NCBI GenBank assembly: GCA_015057425.1 | Contig: SVEL01000003.1 | Span: 1 to 64,000, forward strand | Length of the DNA stretch: 64,000 nucleotides | Reading direction: 5' to 3' | From: Lachnospiraceae bacterium | GTDB lineage: Bacteria; Bacillota; Clostridia; Lachnospirales; Lachnospiraceae | Shown: positions 41,398 through 50,492 of the stretch, one piece after another | How positions within the stretch are numbered: position 1 is the first letter of the stretch | How the letters are laid out: every line of letters starts with the position of its first letter | Position numbers and translations under genes: made by a program | The notes under the pieces: generated by a model | Database searches by the model: none | What the model saw: the letters and a program-made list of their open reading frames with translations, nothing else | Told to the model about the DNA's origin: nothing

Positions 41398-41847
41398 ATG
41401 GGAGAATTAATAGGCTTTGAGCTGAGTTTTGCTTTCAATTCGGTGTTGATGGGATTGAAGATAATCATAGCATATGATGTGTTGCGGGTTATAAGGATTT
41501 TTATAAAGCATGGGGTAATCATTGAAAATATCGAAGATTTTATCTTTGCCAATATCAGCGGGCTTTTTGTTTTTGGTATGATTTATTCATCCAATAACGG
41601 TGCTGTCAGAGGATTTTCACTGTTTTTGGTTGCATTTACCATATGGGCATATAATATGTCTGTCAGCAGAATTGTCATAAATTGGCTGAGAAAAGCATTT
41701 AAAACCTTTAGAAAAGCCTTGCAAAAGCGTGCAAAAGCATTTAGAATGAGATATAAGGAAACAAAGGTACGAAAGGATTTTGTCCATGGAGAAAAGAAGA
41801 AGAGGCTACCGGGAAAGAAACGAAATCAGAAGAAGGGGCCGCCTTGA
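41398..41847 (+). CDS. yabQ: Spore cortex biosynthesis protein YabQ
   Basis: A 149-residue protein with about four membrane helices (residues about 5-110) and a long basic C-terminal tail (RKAFKTFRKALQKRAK and further lysine/arginine runs). YabQ is required for cortex formation in Bacillus. GCGGAGG precedes the ATG. Its 3' end overlaps divIC by 62 bp, an unusually long overlap; the basic tail is encoded by the overlapping part. Confidence 0.88.
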   Translation: MGELIGFELSFAFNSVLMGLKIIIAYDVLRVIRIFIKHGVIIENIEDFIFANISGLFVFGMIYSSNNGAVRGFSLFLVAFTIWAYNMSVSRIVINWLRKAFKTFRKALQKRAKAFRMRYKETKVRKDFVHGEKKKRLPGKKRNQKKGPP

Positions 41848-42121
41848 AAAAACCAATAAACATGGAATCGTGCTCATTACGTTAGTAGTGGCTGTTTTTG
41901 CGCTTGTTATATGGAACAGAATAGGCGCTGCCAACGAGATTATAGATAAGAAGAATCAGGAAATAGATGAACTTGAAAATCAATATAATGAGCAGGTTGA
42001 GCGTGCCTTAAGACTTGAAGAACGAAAGGTAGAAGTTCAGACAACCAAGTACATCATAGAGGTGGCAAAACAGCTTGGACTTGTATTCCCTGATGAGATT
42101 ATTTATAAACCATCAAATTAG
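41786..42121 (+). CDS. divIC: Septum formation initiator (DivIC/FtsB-like)
   Basis: A 111-residue bitopic protein: a basic cytoplasmic N terminus (RRRGYRERNEIRRRGR), a membrane helix (about 27-44) and an extracytoplasmic coiled coil (IIDKKNQEIDELENQYNEQ). DivIC stabilises FtsL at the division septum. ATG 41786 follows AAAGG at nine bases. It overlaps yabQ in another frame by 62 bp. Confidence 0.88.
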   Translation: MEKRRRGYRERNEIRRRGRLEKTNKHGIVLITLVVAVFALVIWNRIGAANEIIDKKNQEIDELENQYNEQVERALRLEERKVEVQTTKYIIEVAKQLGLVFPDEIIYKPSN

Positions 42122-42179
42122 AATCATAAATTACTTTACATACCTTGATTCGATTCAAACATAAGAAAATGAAGGCTTT

Positions 42180-42245
42180 TGTCTAAAAGTTCTTTGTTTT
42201 TTGTACATAGTTTTGACAAATATTATCTTCCAAAATCATTATAAT
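42180..42245 (+). promoter_or_regulatory. Candidate Spo0A-activated spoIIE promoter (21-bp spacer)
   Basis: TTGACA (42213-42218) and TATAAT (42240-42245) are separated by 21 bp. The Bacillus spoIIE and spoIIG promoters are known for such long spacers and depend on Spo0A. The -35 region TTTGACA and an upstream TGTCTAA (42180-42186) each match the 0A box (TGTCGAA or its complement TTCGACA) with one mismatch. Confidence 0.7.
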
Positions 42246-42283
42246 GTGCCGGCAACATTATTTTGGTGAAGGGAGATTTTTTT

Positions 42284-43948
42284 ATGAAAAGAATGATAAC
42301 AAAATCATTTATTCTACATATGATAGGAGTAATTTTCTCCGGATATACGTTATTTACATTTAATCCATTTGCAATTGCTTACTTTGGAGCAGTACATTCT
42401 ACGGATATTATAAGATGGCCGGCACTTCTGACTATGGGAGCGGCTATGTTACTGCGGTTGGATACGTTTATGGCTGTTAAATGCATTGTAATGATGGTGG
42501 CAATAAGTGCAATTATGTTTTTTGCTGAGACGGGCAGCCGGAAAAATGATAATCCGTATTTTTCTGCAGGAATATCGGCTCTTGTACTTATAGCTGTGGA
42601 AATGACAGTTTCCATTATGGGAAAATGCGATTATAAGACGATTATAGTTAATCTGGCAGCAGGAGCACTGACGTTTTCAACGTCTGTAATTTTTGCTAAG
42701 TCATTGGAGATACTTATGATTCCCAATGGGGAGTTATCACGTAAGAAAAAGAAGAAGCAGGATATAAAAGTTGTTAAAGATACAGGGCGAATTGCCCGAT
42801 TTGCAGATTCACTGGAACGACTTTCGGAAAGTGTGGATCAGCTGGCATTTTCACGGTGTGAAGGAGAAATAATTGACAACGATATGGTGGAAAACAGTGA
42901 GCTTGAGCGTATGAGACTGCTTTATAAAGGTAAACTTGATGAAAGCAGAAAGGCTATGGCAGAGCAGTTAAGGGAAATGGCATTTATGATTAATGAATTT
43001 TCCAAGGAAGAGTATGAGTTTGAACAAATGGAATATGAAAGGGAGCATTACATAAAGGTTAAGCTGAAATCAAGAGGAATACAGCTTAAAAGAATCGCAT
43101 TAATAAAAAACAGAAGAAATATAACAGAGCTGATAATAACGGTAAAAGGGACCAAAGGAAGAATCGTTACAATGAAGGAATTCTTAAGTATTTTGCAGGA
43201 TGGTATGGGCAAAACCCTGCGGCCTACAGGACAGTACAGAAGAATAATCAGTTACGAGGAGTGTACTTACAGTTTCACGGAGGAAACTAATTTTCTTGTT
43301 ATGCACGGTTCAGCCAAGGCCGTTAAAAGTGAAGAGGCGGTTTCAGGAGATAATTTTGCATTTATGGAGCTTGGAACGGGACGCGCCCTTATGAGCCTTT
43401 CCGACGGTATGGGGTCAGGCTTTGATGCCTACAAGGACAGTGAAATGGTTGTAGAACTTTTAGAGGAGCTTCTTGACTGTGGCTTCAGCGAGGAAGTGGC
43501 TATACGGCTGATAAATTCGGTATTTTTAGTGAACTCCGACAATCTCAGCCCGGCTACGGTAGACATGGGTATTATAGATATGTATTCGGGAGTGTGTGAC
43601 TTTGTAAAGTTAGGTGCAGCATCCACATTTGTTAAAAGAGGAAAATGGGTGGAAGCTATCAAGTCCACATCACTTCCTATGGGCATTTTTGAAAGACCTG
43701 ATATGGAAAGCGTATCAAAAAAGCTGTACAATGGTGATTATATCATTATGGTTTCAGACGGAATTCTTGACAGTATAAATGGTAAGGATAAGGAGCTGGA
43801 ACTTGGAAAAATCATTATGGATATAGAGGGACAGAAACCGAAAGATATGGCAAATGCTATTTTGGAAGAGGTTATCAGAGCAAATAATAATCAGATTAAT
43901 GATGATATGACGGTTTTGGTAACGGGAGTTTGGGAAAGATGTGCATAA
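42284..43948 (+). CDS. spoIIE: Stage II sporulation protein E, short form
   Basis: A membrane-bound PP2C phosphatase that dephosphorylates SpoIIAA and activates sigma-F in the forespore. This copy has 554 residues, against more than 800 in Bacillus; the N-terminal membrane part has only about five helices instead of ten. The regulatory middle and the C-terminal PP2C domain are intact (LMSLSDGMGSGFDAYKDSE, TVDMGIIDMYSGVCDFVKLG, VSDGILDS, NDDMTVLV). ATG 42284 follows AAGGGAGA; the upstream in-frame start at 42263 lacks a site. It lies after divIC and before tilS. Confidence 0.92.
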   Translation: MKRMITKSFILHMIGVIFSGYTLFTFNPFAIAYFGAVHSTDIIRWPALLTMGAAMLLRLDTFMAVKCIVMMVAISAIMFFAETGSRKNDNPYFSAGISALVLIAVEMTVSIMGKCDYKTIIVNLAAGALTFSTSVIFAKSLEILMIPNGELSRKKKKKQDIKVVKDTGRIARFADSLERLSESVDQLAFSRCEGEIIDNDMVENSELERMRLLYKGKLDESRKAMAEQLREMAFMINEFSKEEYEFEQMEYEREHYIKVKLKSRGIQLKRIALIKNRRNITELIITVKGTKGRIVTMKEFLSILQDGMGKTLRPTGQYRRIISYEECTYSFTEETNFLVMHGSAKAVKSEEAVSGDNFAFMELGTGRALMSLSDGMGSGFDAYKDSEMVVELLEELLDCGFSEEVAIRLINSVFLVNSDNLSPATVDMGIIDMYSGVCDFVKLGAASTFVKRGKWVEAIKSTSLPMGIFERPDMESVSKKLYNGDYIIMVSDGILDSINGKDKELELGKIIMDIEGQKPKDMANAILEEVIRANNNQINDDMTVLVTGVWERCA

Positions 43949-44053
43949 AAACTTGCAAATTATGGTATTTGATTTTATACTAAAAGAATAGGTGAAATCG
44001 CAAATGCGGATGTTATGGGTATTCTTATGGCAAAACCCAAGACGGAGAAGGAT

Positions 44054-45487
44054 ATGATTATCGCAAAAGTACTGACTTATATAAAAGAGAATAAAATGTT
44101 AGAATCAGGAGACCATGTGGTTTTGGGCGTATCAGGAGGTGCAGACTCTATGTGCCTTCTTGATGTAATGTCTGAAATTACAGATATTTATGGGCTTAAA
44201 CTGTCAGTTGTCCATGTACATCACGGAATACGAGGAGAAGAGGCTGACAGAGACAAGGAATATGTGGAAAACTACTGCAAAGATAAAGACATTGACTTTA
44301 TTCCATTTTACTATGATATTCCGGCTATGGCAGCAGAAAAAGGGCTTAGCACGGAAGAAGCAGGACGTATAGCCAGATATGAGGCTTTTCATAAAGTTAT
44401 GGAAGACAAGAATGCTTCTAAGATAGCAGTAGCCCATAATGTAGGAGATAATGTGGAGACGATGTTACTTAATATGTGTCGTGGGACAGGTATCAGTGGA
44501 ATGACCGGAATCAGACCGGTGAGAGATAAGATTATCAGACCGATTATGTGTCTTACGAGAAGTGAAATCGAGGATTATCTTTTAGAAAAAGGTATTGAAT
44601 ATAAGACGGATTCTACTAATTTGTCCAATGATTACACAAGAAATAAAGTAAGAAATGTAGTAATTCCATATCTTAAGGAAAATGTAAATGCCAGAGCTGA
44701 TGAACATATAGGAAATCTGGGTGAAATGATAGCGGACTTTGAAGATTATGTAGATATGGAAAGTGAAAAGTATCTGGAAGATATCATTATTTCTGAAGAA
44801 TATACAGATGAAATCAGACAGATAATTGTAGATGCAATCAAGTTTGAAAAACTTCACAAAGCGGTTAAGTCAGTAGTGGTTCGAAAGATAATGGAGAAAG
44901 TTGCCATGAGACTTAAGGATGTAACAGCTTCCCATATTGCAAGCATTATTGCTATCGGTGAAGGCGAAACGGGAAAGATGGTTAATCTTCCGTACAATGT
45001 TGTAGCAATCAAATATCCGGATATGCTTATTTTGAGAAGAAATCAGAAAGAGGCAGATGACAGTTTGCAATATCGGAAAGATTTGTCTGTGAATGTAGAT
45101 AAAATTCCGGGAAAATATGAAACGGAAAAAGGTGCATTTCTGTTTGAATACGATATATTTGAAAATGCAAATTTAACAGAAAAAACATATACTAAATGGT
45201 TAAATTGTGATATACTTGAAGCTGATTTGCAGATAAGAACACGTAAAAATGGTGACTATATAGTGGTAAATGAAAGCGGCGGCAGAAAGAAATTAAAGGA
45301 CTATTTCATTGATTTGAAGATTCCGAGGGAAAAAAGAGATGATATATTACTTTTAGCAGATGGAAGCCGAATAATCTGGGTAGTTGGCTATCGTATAGGA
45401 GAAGATTGCAAGATAAGTAAAGATACGAATCGTATCGTAAAGGTAGAATTTACGGAATATAATAAAGAGAGAGGTACAATGCGATGA
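44054..45487 (+). CDS. tilS: tRNA(Ile)-lysidine synthetase
   Basis: Converts the wobble cytidine of tRNA-Ile(CAU) to lysidine with ATP and lysine. The PP-loop SGGADS lies near the N terminus, followed by VHVHHGIRGEEADRD and the N-type domain; the C-terminal substrate-binding domain (KNGDYIV, KKLKDYFIDLKIP) is complete. ATG 44054 has GGAGAAGG upstream and gives the usual short N terminus; in-frame ATGs at 44015 and 44027 lack ribosome sites. It overlaps hpt by 4 bp. Confidence 0.94.
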   Translation: MIIAKVLTYIKENKMLESGDHVVLGVSGGADSMCLLDVMSEITDIYGLKLSVVHVHHGIRGEEADRDKEYVENYCKDKDIDFIPFYYDIPAMAAEKGLSTEEAGRIARYEAFHKVMEDKNASKIAVAHNVGDNVETMLLNMCRGTGISGMTGIRPVRDKIIRPIMCLTRSEIEDYLLEKGIEYKTDSTNLSNDYTRNKVRNVVIPYLKENVNARADEHIGNLGEMIADFEDYVDMESEKYLEDIIISEEYTDEIRQIIVDAIKFEKLHKAVKSVVVRKIMEKVAMRLKDVTASHIASIIAIGEGETGKMVNLPYNVVAIKYPDMLILRRNQKEADDSLQYRKDLSVNVDKIPGKYETEKGAFLFEYDIFENANLTEKTYTKWLNCDILEADLQIRTRKNGDYIVVNESGGRKKLKDYFIDLKIPREKRDDILLLADGSRIIWVVGYRIGEDCKISKDTNRIVKVEFTEYNKERGTMR

Positions 45488-46005
45488 GTGAAACAGTAAG
45501 AGTTTTAATTAGTGAAGATGATGTTGATAAGAAGATTAACGAAATAGGAGCTATGATAAGCAGGGATTACGCAGGTAAAAATGTTCACCTTATATGTATT
45601 CTCAAGGGTGGTGTGTTCTTTATGTGTGAACTTGCCAAGAGAATCACAGTTCCTGTATCTATGGACTTTATGAAGGTATCAAGCTATGGCTCAGGTACTG
45701 AAAGCAGCGGAATTATTAAGATTGATAAGGACCTTGATGAAGCAATAGAAGGCAAGGATGTTCTTATTGTAGAAGATATTGTTGACTCAGGAAGAACACT
45801 TAGCAGTCTTGTTAAGATGTTAGGTGACAGAAAACCAAACAGTATAAAGATTTGTACATTACTTGATAAACCGGAAAGAAGAGTGGTACATGTAGATGTA
45901 GATTACACATGCTTTACTATTCCGGATGAATTTGTTGTAGGCTATGGCCTTGACTATGCACAGAAATACAGAAATCTTCCGTATATAGGTGTGGTTGAAT
46001 TATAA
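45484..46005 (+). CDS. hpt: Hypoxanthine phosphoribosyltransferase
   Basis: Salvages hypoxanthine/guanine with PRPP. The 173-residue protein has the PRPP loop VLIVEDIVDSGRTLS and the LICILKGGVFFMCEL segment. Its ATG overlaps the tilS stop (ATGA) and ftsH follows after 17 bp, the same tilS-hpt-ftsH order as in Bacillus. Confidence 0.96.
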   Translation: MSETVRVLISEDDVDKKINEIGAMISRDYAGKNVHLICILKGGVFFMCELAKRITVPVSMDFMKVSSYGSGTESSGIIKIDKDLDEAIEGKDVLIVEDIVDSGRTLSSLVKMLGDRKPNSIKICTLLDKPERRVVHVDVDYTCFTIPDEFVVGYGLDYAQKYRNLPYIGVVEL

Positions 46006-46022
46006 ATTAGGAGGTACCTTAA

Positions 46023-47885
46023 GTGAAAAAGTCTTTCAAAGGGATAGGGATATATCTGATTATCATGCTTGCAATGATAGGAATCATATATTATTTCGGT
46101 ATTGTAAACAACAATGATAAGGATTATTCGTATTCTGATTTTCTTGAGGCAATTAATGCTGAGGGAGAAACGGAAATTGAAAATGTTATAATACATCAAA
46201 ATAAGGAAGTTCCGACAGGTTATCTTGAAATCAAGTTTACAAATGGTGACAAGAAGAAGGTTTACATTTCAGATGTGTCAGCAGCAGAGACGGAAATCCG
46301 TAACGCAGGATGTAAATATCAGTTAAAGGATGTTGAAAGAGACAGTTTCTTTGTTACAACAATTATTCCTTTTGGTATTGCAGCAATTTTGATAATTATA
46401 TTCTTCTTCTTTATAAGCGGACATAATGCAGGCGGAGCCGGTGGCTCTAAGATGATGAACTTCGGAAAAAGCCGTGCAAAGATGTTAGAAGACGGAGATA
46501 AGAGAGTTCTTTTCGAAAATGTAGCCGGTCTTCATGAAGAGAAGGAAGAATTAGAGGAAATAGTTGATTTCCTTAAAGCACCAAAGAACTATATTGAGGC
46601 AGGCGCAAGAATACCTAAGGGTGTAATTCTTACAGGCCCTCCGGGAACAGGTAAGACACTTCTTGCTAAGGCAGTAGCCGGTGAAGCAGGTGTACCGTTC
46701 TTTAGTATTTCAGGTTCAGACTTCGTAGAAATGTTTGTAGGTGTAGGTGCTTCGAGAGTAAGGGATTTATTTGAAGAAGCAAAGAAAAATGCACCATGTA
46801 TCGTATTTATAGACGAAATTGACGCAGTGGCAAGACGTCGTGGTACCGGTATGGGTGGTGGCCATGATGAAAGAGAACAGACACTTAACCAGCTCCTTGT
46901 AGAGATGGATGGATTTGGCGTTAACGAAGGCATCATCGTTATGGCGGCTACTAATAGAGTAGATATCCTCGACCCTGCTATTTTAAGACCGGGACGTTTC
47001 GACAGAAAGGTTGTTGTAGGCAGACCTGATGTAAGAGGAAGAGAAGAAATTCTTACAGTTCACAGCCGCAATAAGTCATTTGCAGAAGATGTTGACCTTA
47101 AGAAAGTTGCTCAGACAACTGCCGGATTTACAGGAGCAGACCTTGAAAATCTTCTTAATGAAGCAGCGATTATTGCTGCAAAGGCAAAGAGAAAGTTTAT
47201 TCTTCAGGCAGATATTGAAACAGCATTTATAAAAGTGGGTATCGGTACAGAAAAGAAGAGTAAAGTTATCTCTGACAAGGAAAAGAGAATTACAGCGTAC
47301 CATGAGGCAGGCCACGCAATATTGTTCCATGTGCTTCCTGACGTGGGACCTGTTCATACAGTTTCGGTTATTCCTACGGGAATGGGAGCGGCAGGCTATA
47401 CAATGCCATTGCCTGAAAGAGATGAAATGTTCAATACAAAGGGCAAGATGCTTCAGAATATTATGGTAAGCCTGGGTGGCCGTATCGCAGAAGAAATTAC
47501 ATTTGATGATATTACAACAGGTGCTTCTCAGGATATTAAGCAGGCTACTGCCACAGCTAAGGCTATGGTTACAAAGTATGGTATGTCAGATAAGCTTGGT
47601 CTTATAAATTATGGCGAAGACGAAGATGAAGTATTTATCGGCCGAGACCTTGCCCATGCAAGAGGTTATGCAGATAATACAGCATCACTTATTGATGCGG
47701 AAGTTAAAGCGATTGTAGATGATTGCTACAGCAAAGCCAGAGCTATTATCGAAGAACACAAGCATATATTGGAAGCTTGTGCGGAACTTCTCTTAGAAAA
47801 GGAAAAGATTGGAAGAGAAGAATTCGAAGCATTGTTTGAGACGAAGAAAGATGTAGAAAATTTGCAAAATGAAGTAACAGAATAG
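46023..47885 (+). CDS. ftsH: ATP-dependent zinc metalloprotease FtsH
   Basis: A membrane-anchored AAA+ protease of 620 residues. Two membrane helices (about 8-26 and 114-136) flank an extracytoplasmic domain. The AAA module has Walker A GPPGTGKT at 205-212, Walker [11 protein letters not shown] and the second region of homology; the protease site HEAGH starts at His427. The start codon is GTG behind AGGAGGTA. It ends the tilS-hpt-ftsH unit, followed by the terminator that forms one arm of a giant palindrome. Confidence 0.97.
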   Translation: MKKSFKGIGIYLIIMLAMIGIIYYFGIVNNNDKDYSYSDFLEAINAEGETEIENVIIHQNKEVPTGYLEIKFTNGDKKKVYISDVSAAETEIRNAGCKYQLKDVERDSFFVTTIIPFGIAAILIIIFFFFISGHNAGGAGGSKMMNFGKSRAKMLEDGDKRVLFENVAGLHEEKEELEEIVDFLKAPKNYIEAGARIPKGVILTGPPGTGKTLLAKAVAGEAGVPFFSISGSDFVEMFVGVGASRVRDLFEEAKKNAPCIVFIDEIDAVARRRGTGMGGGHDEREQTLNQLLVEMDGFGVNEGIIVMAATNRVDILDPAILRPGRFDRKVVVGRPDVRGREEILTVHSRNKSFAEDVDLKKVAQTTAGFTGADLENLLNEAAIIAAKAKRKFILQADIETAFIKVGIGTEKKSKVISDKEKRITAYHEAGHAILFHVLPDVGPVHTVSVIPTGMGAAGYTMPLPERDEMFNTKGKMLQNIMVSLGGRIAEEITFDDITTGASQDIKQATATAKAMVTKYGMSDKLGLINYGEDEDEVFIGRDLAHARGYADNTASLIDAEVKAIVDDCYSKARAIIEEHKHILEACAELLLEKEKIGREEFEALFETKKDVENLQNEVTE

Positions 47886-48036
47886 GGATTTGTGCAATGT
47901 GCACAAAAAAACCTTATGATTTTTGTGAAGTTTGGGCAGACTTTTTATAGACTGGTTGATATAATACGTATTGTAAAACCCCCCAATACATTATATAGTT
48001 TTTGCTACACCCCATAAAACGAAATACCTTCTCCGA

Positions 48037-48060
48037 AAAAGACAGCGTAAGCTGTCTTTT
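48037..48060 (+). terminator. Terminator downstream of ftsH
   Basis: AAAAGACAGC (48037-48046) pairs with GCTGTCTTTT (48051-48060) around GTAA, followed by more Ts. It is 150 bp after ftsH. A degenerate inverted copy is at 48296-48319. Confidence 0.85.
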
Positions 48061-48319
48061 TTACTTTATATACGTTTTACTTCCCGATTGAAACCTGCTT
48101 TATATATCTCTCTTTCAGCACGCTTGCGCTGCTCTCCGCACGCAACGGTACTAAGCCGTTTGATTATGAGCCAATTAATCAACTTCGTTGATATTGTCTC
48201 AAATCAACCGTCTAAGGACCGGCGGCTCCAAAGCACTTCAAGAGAGATATATAAAGCAAGACTTCAATCAGGAAGCAAAACGGGTTTCTTAAAATAAAAG
48301 ACAGGTTACGCTGTATTTT
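48037..48319. repeat. Giant imperfect palindrome A (283 bp)
   Basis: The two ends of this interval are inverted copies of each other over about 80 bp with few mismatches. The core arms are TGCTTTATATATCTCTCTT (48096-48114) and its exact complement (48240-48258). The outer arms include the ftsH terminator on the left and a degenerate inverted copy of it on the right (GACAGGTTACGCTGT). The central 125 bp contain further nested stems, ending in AATCAA-CTTCG-TTGATATT. One strand can thus fold into a single hairpin of about 140 bp. No gene of its own is convincing. It fills most of the 516-bp ftsH-GH13 gap; the remaining 150 bp after ftsH and 80 bp before the GH13 gene show nothing else clear. Confidence 0.85.
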
Positions 48320-48401
48320 CTAAATGTATAAAAGATATGGCTATTTTTACGCGAATATGATATGATTTAATATAGATTGATTGTGATGATGGAGATTAGT
48401 T

Positions 48402-50492
48402 ATGGAAAATATTAAAGTATCTGACGGGAAGAAAGAAAGTGCCAGAGAGATTAATTTGCAGGCACTATTTACTGATGAAACAGACAACTTTCTTACGCCG
48501 TCAGAGCCATTAGTTGGCGGAATGGTTCAGATAAGATTCAGAACGGCGAAAGACAATGTAGATAACGTGACATTGTTGTGCGAGGATGGGGAATTTAAGC
48601 TTACCAAGACACTTACCGACGATTATTTTGACTATTACGGAATATATGTGGAGCTTAGTGACAAGCTTTTTGAGTATAACTTTAGGGTTGAGACAGACCG
48701 TAAGGTTATTTACTATGACAAAATGGGTCCGACCAAATACCCTATTAATGAGCATCAGTTTAAGATTATACCGGGCTTTAAGACACCACATTGGGCAAAG
48801 GGTGCCGTTATGTATCAGATATATACGGACAGATTTTATAATGGTGATGAATCTAATGATGTGGAAAGCGATGAGTATAATTATATAGGTGAACACGTTG
48901 TAAAGAGTACAGACTGGTACAAGTATCCTGACCCAATGGATGTAAGAACTTTTTATGGTGGAGATATAAAGGGTGTAATGGATAAGCTTGAGTATTTGGA
49001 AAAACTTGGAGTTCAGGTTATATATTTTAATCCTCTTTTTGTGTCACCGTCTAATCATAAGTATGACGCATCTGATTATGACAATATTGACCCTCATATT
49101 GGTGTAATTGTCAATGACGGCGGAGAACTTTTGGAAGATGGAGATGATGATAACAGTCATGCTACAAGGTACATTAAGAGAGTTACAGATAAGGAAAACC
49201 TTGAAGCAAGCAACAGACTTTTTGCAGAATTGGTTGAAAAAGCCCACAGCAGAAATATAAAGGTAATCATTGATGGTGTGTTTAACCATTGCGGTTCTTT
49301 TAATAAGTGGCTTGACAGAGAGGGAATATATGCAGGTACAGCCATAAAAGATGAAAAGGGTGCATATATTTCAAAGGACAGCAAATATAGAAATTACTTT
49401 AGATTCAAAGAAAAACAGTGGCCGAATAATGAGTCTTATGAGGGCTGGTGGGGTCATGAGACTCTTCCTAAGTTAAATTATGAAGGCTCTAAGGATTTGG
49501 AAGAATATATTCTTGATATCGGAAGAAAATGGGTATCACCACCATACAATGCAGACGGTTGGAGGCTTGATGTGGCGGCAGACCTTGGATGCAGTCCGGA
49601 ATATAATCATAAGTTCTGGGCAAAATTTAGAGATGCTGTTAAGGAAGCTAACTCTGAAGCAATTATTTTGGCAGAACATTATGGCGACGTAACATCATGG
49701 CTACAGGGTGATGAATGGGATACGGTTATGAACTATGATGCATTTATGGAGCCTATAACATGGTTTTTAACAGGTATGGAGAAACATAGTGATGGTAAGG
49801 ATGAATATCTTAAGGGTAATGGAGAGCATTTTGCATACACGATGCTTCACAATATGGCAAGATTTACCTATCCGTCATTATTTACTGCAATGAATCAGAT
49901 ATCTAATCACGACCATTCGAGATTTTTGACACGTACTAATGAAACTGTGGGAAGAACCAATACTCATGGACCTGATGCAGCCAATCGCGGAGTGAGAAAG
50001 TCTGTCATGAAAGAAGCTGTAGTTATGCAGATGACATGGCCGGGAGCACCGACGGTGTATTATGGTGACGAGGCAGGTCTGTGCGGATGGACAGACCCTG
50101 ATAACAGACGTTGTTATCCGTGGGGAAGAGAAGACCTGGAGCTTTTAGAATTTCACAGAGATATGATACGTATACGCCGTGTCAATCCTGCACTTACATT
50201 TGGCTCATTAAAGATGCTGAGAGCGGAAAGAAATCTTCTTGTATACGGCAGATTTATAGGCGACAATAAGATGGCAATAGTTATAAACAACGACGAAGCA
50301 CCAAAGGATATTGATATAAATGTCTGGGAAATCGGTATTACCGGAGATACAGAGATGATTAGAATAATGATAACATCAGAAGTGTGCTATAATGCAGGTA
50401 TAATAAGCAGACCGGTTAAAAACGGAGTTCTTAGTGTGCATATTCCGGGTAAAACTGCTGCAGTTTATAAGGATATTAATGAAACATTATGA
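48402..50492 (+). CDS. GH13 family alpha-glucosidase/neopullulanase-type enzyme
   Basis: A 696-residue intracellular alpha-amylase-family enzyme (no signal peptide). An N-terminal beta domain (about 1-125) is followed by the barrel with YQIYTDRFYNGD, VIIDGVFNHCG, the nucleophile region ADGWRLDVAADLG, the acid/base AIILAEHYGDV and ISNHDHSRF, and GAPTVYYGDEAGLCGW. This resembles cyclomaltodextrinase/neopullulanase (GH13_20-like), so it probably splits maltodextrins or glycogen-derived oligosaccharides. GGAGA precedes the ATG. Its stop overlaps the ktrB-like gene by 4 bp. Confidence 0.88.
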   Translation: MENIKVSDGKKESAREINLQALFTDETDNFLTPSEPLVGGMVQIRFRTAKDNVDNVTLLCEDGEFKLTKTLTDDYFDYYGIYVELSDKLFEYNFRVETDRKVIYYDKMGPTKYPINEHQFKIIPGFKTPHWAKGAVMYQIYTDRFYNGDESNDVESDEYNYIGEHVVKSTDWYKYPDPMDVRTFYGGDIKGVMDKLEYLEKLGVQVIYFNPLFVSPSNHKYDASDYDNIDPHIGVIVNDGGELLEDGDDDNSHATRYIKRVTDKENLEASNRLFAELVEKAHSRNIKVIIDGVFNHCGSFNKWLDREGIYAGTAIKDEKGAYISKDSKYRNYFRFKEKQWPNNESYEGWWGHETLPKLNYEGSKDLEEYILDIGRKWVSPPYNADGWRLDVAADLGCSPEYNHKFWAKFRDAVKEANSEAIILAEHYGDVTSWLQGDEWDTVMNYDAFMEPITWFLTGMEKHSDGKDEYLKGNGEHFAYTMLHNMARFTYPSLFTAMNQISNHDHSRFLTRTNETVGRTNTHGPDAANRGVRKSVMKEAVVMQMTWPGAPTVYYGDEAGLCGWTDPDNRRCYPWGREDLELLEFHRDMIRIRRVNPALTFGSLKMLRAERNLLVYGRFIGDNKMAIVINNDEAPKDIDINVWEIGITGDTEMIRIMITSEVCYNAGIISRPVKNGVLSVHIPGKTAAVYKDINETL

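Noticed and set aside
48088-48297. Open frame within giant palindrome A
   Set aside because: It lies wholly in the inverted repeat, has no ribosome site, and its sequence is dictated by the palindrome.
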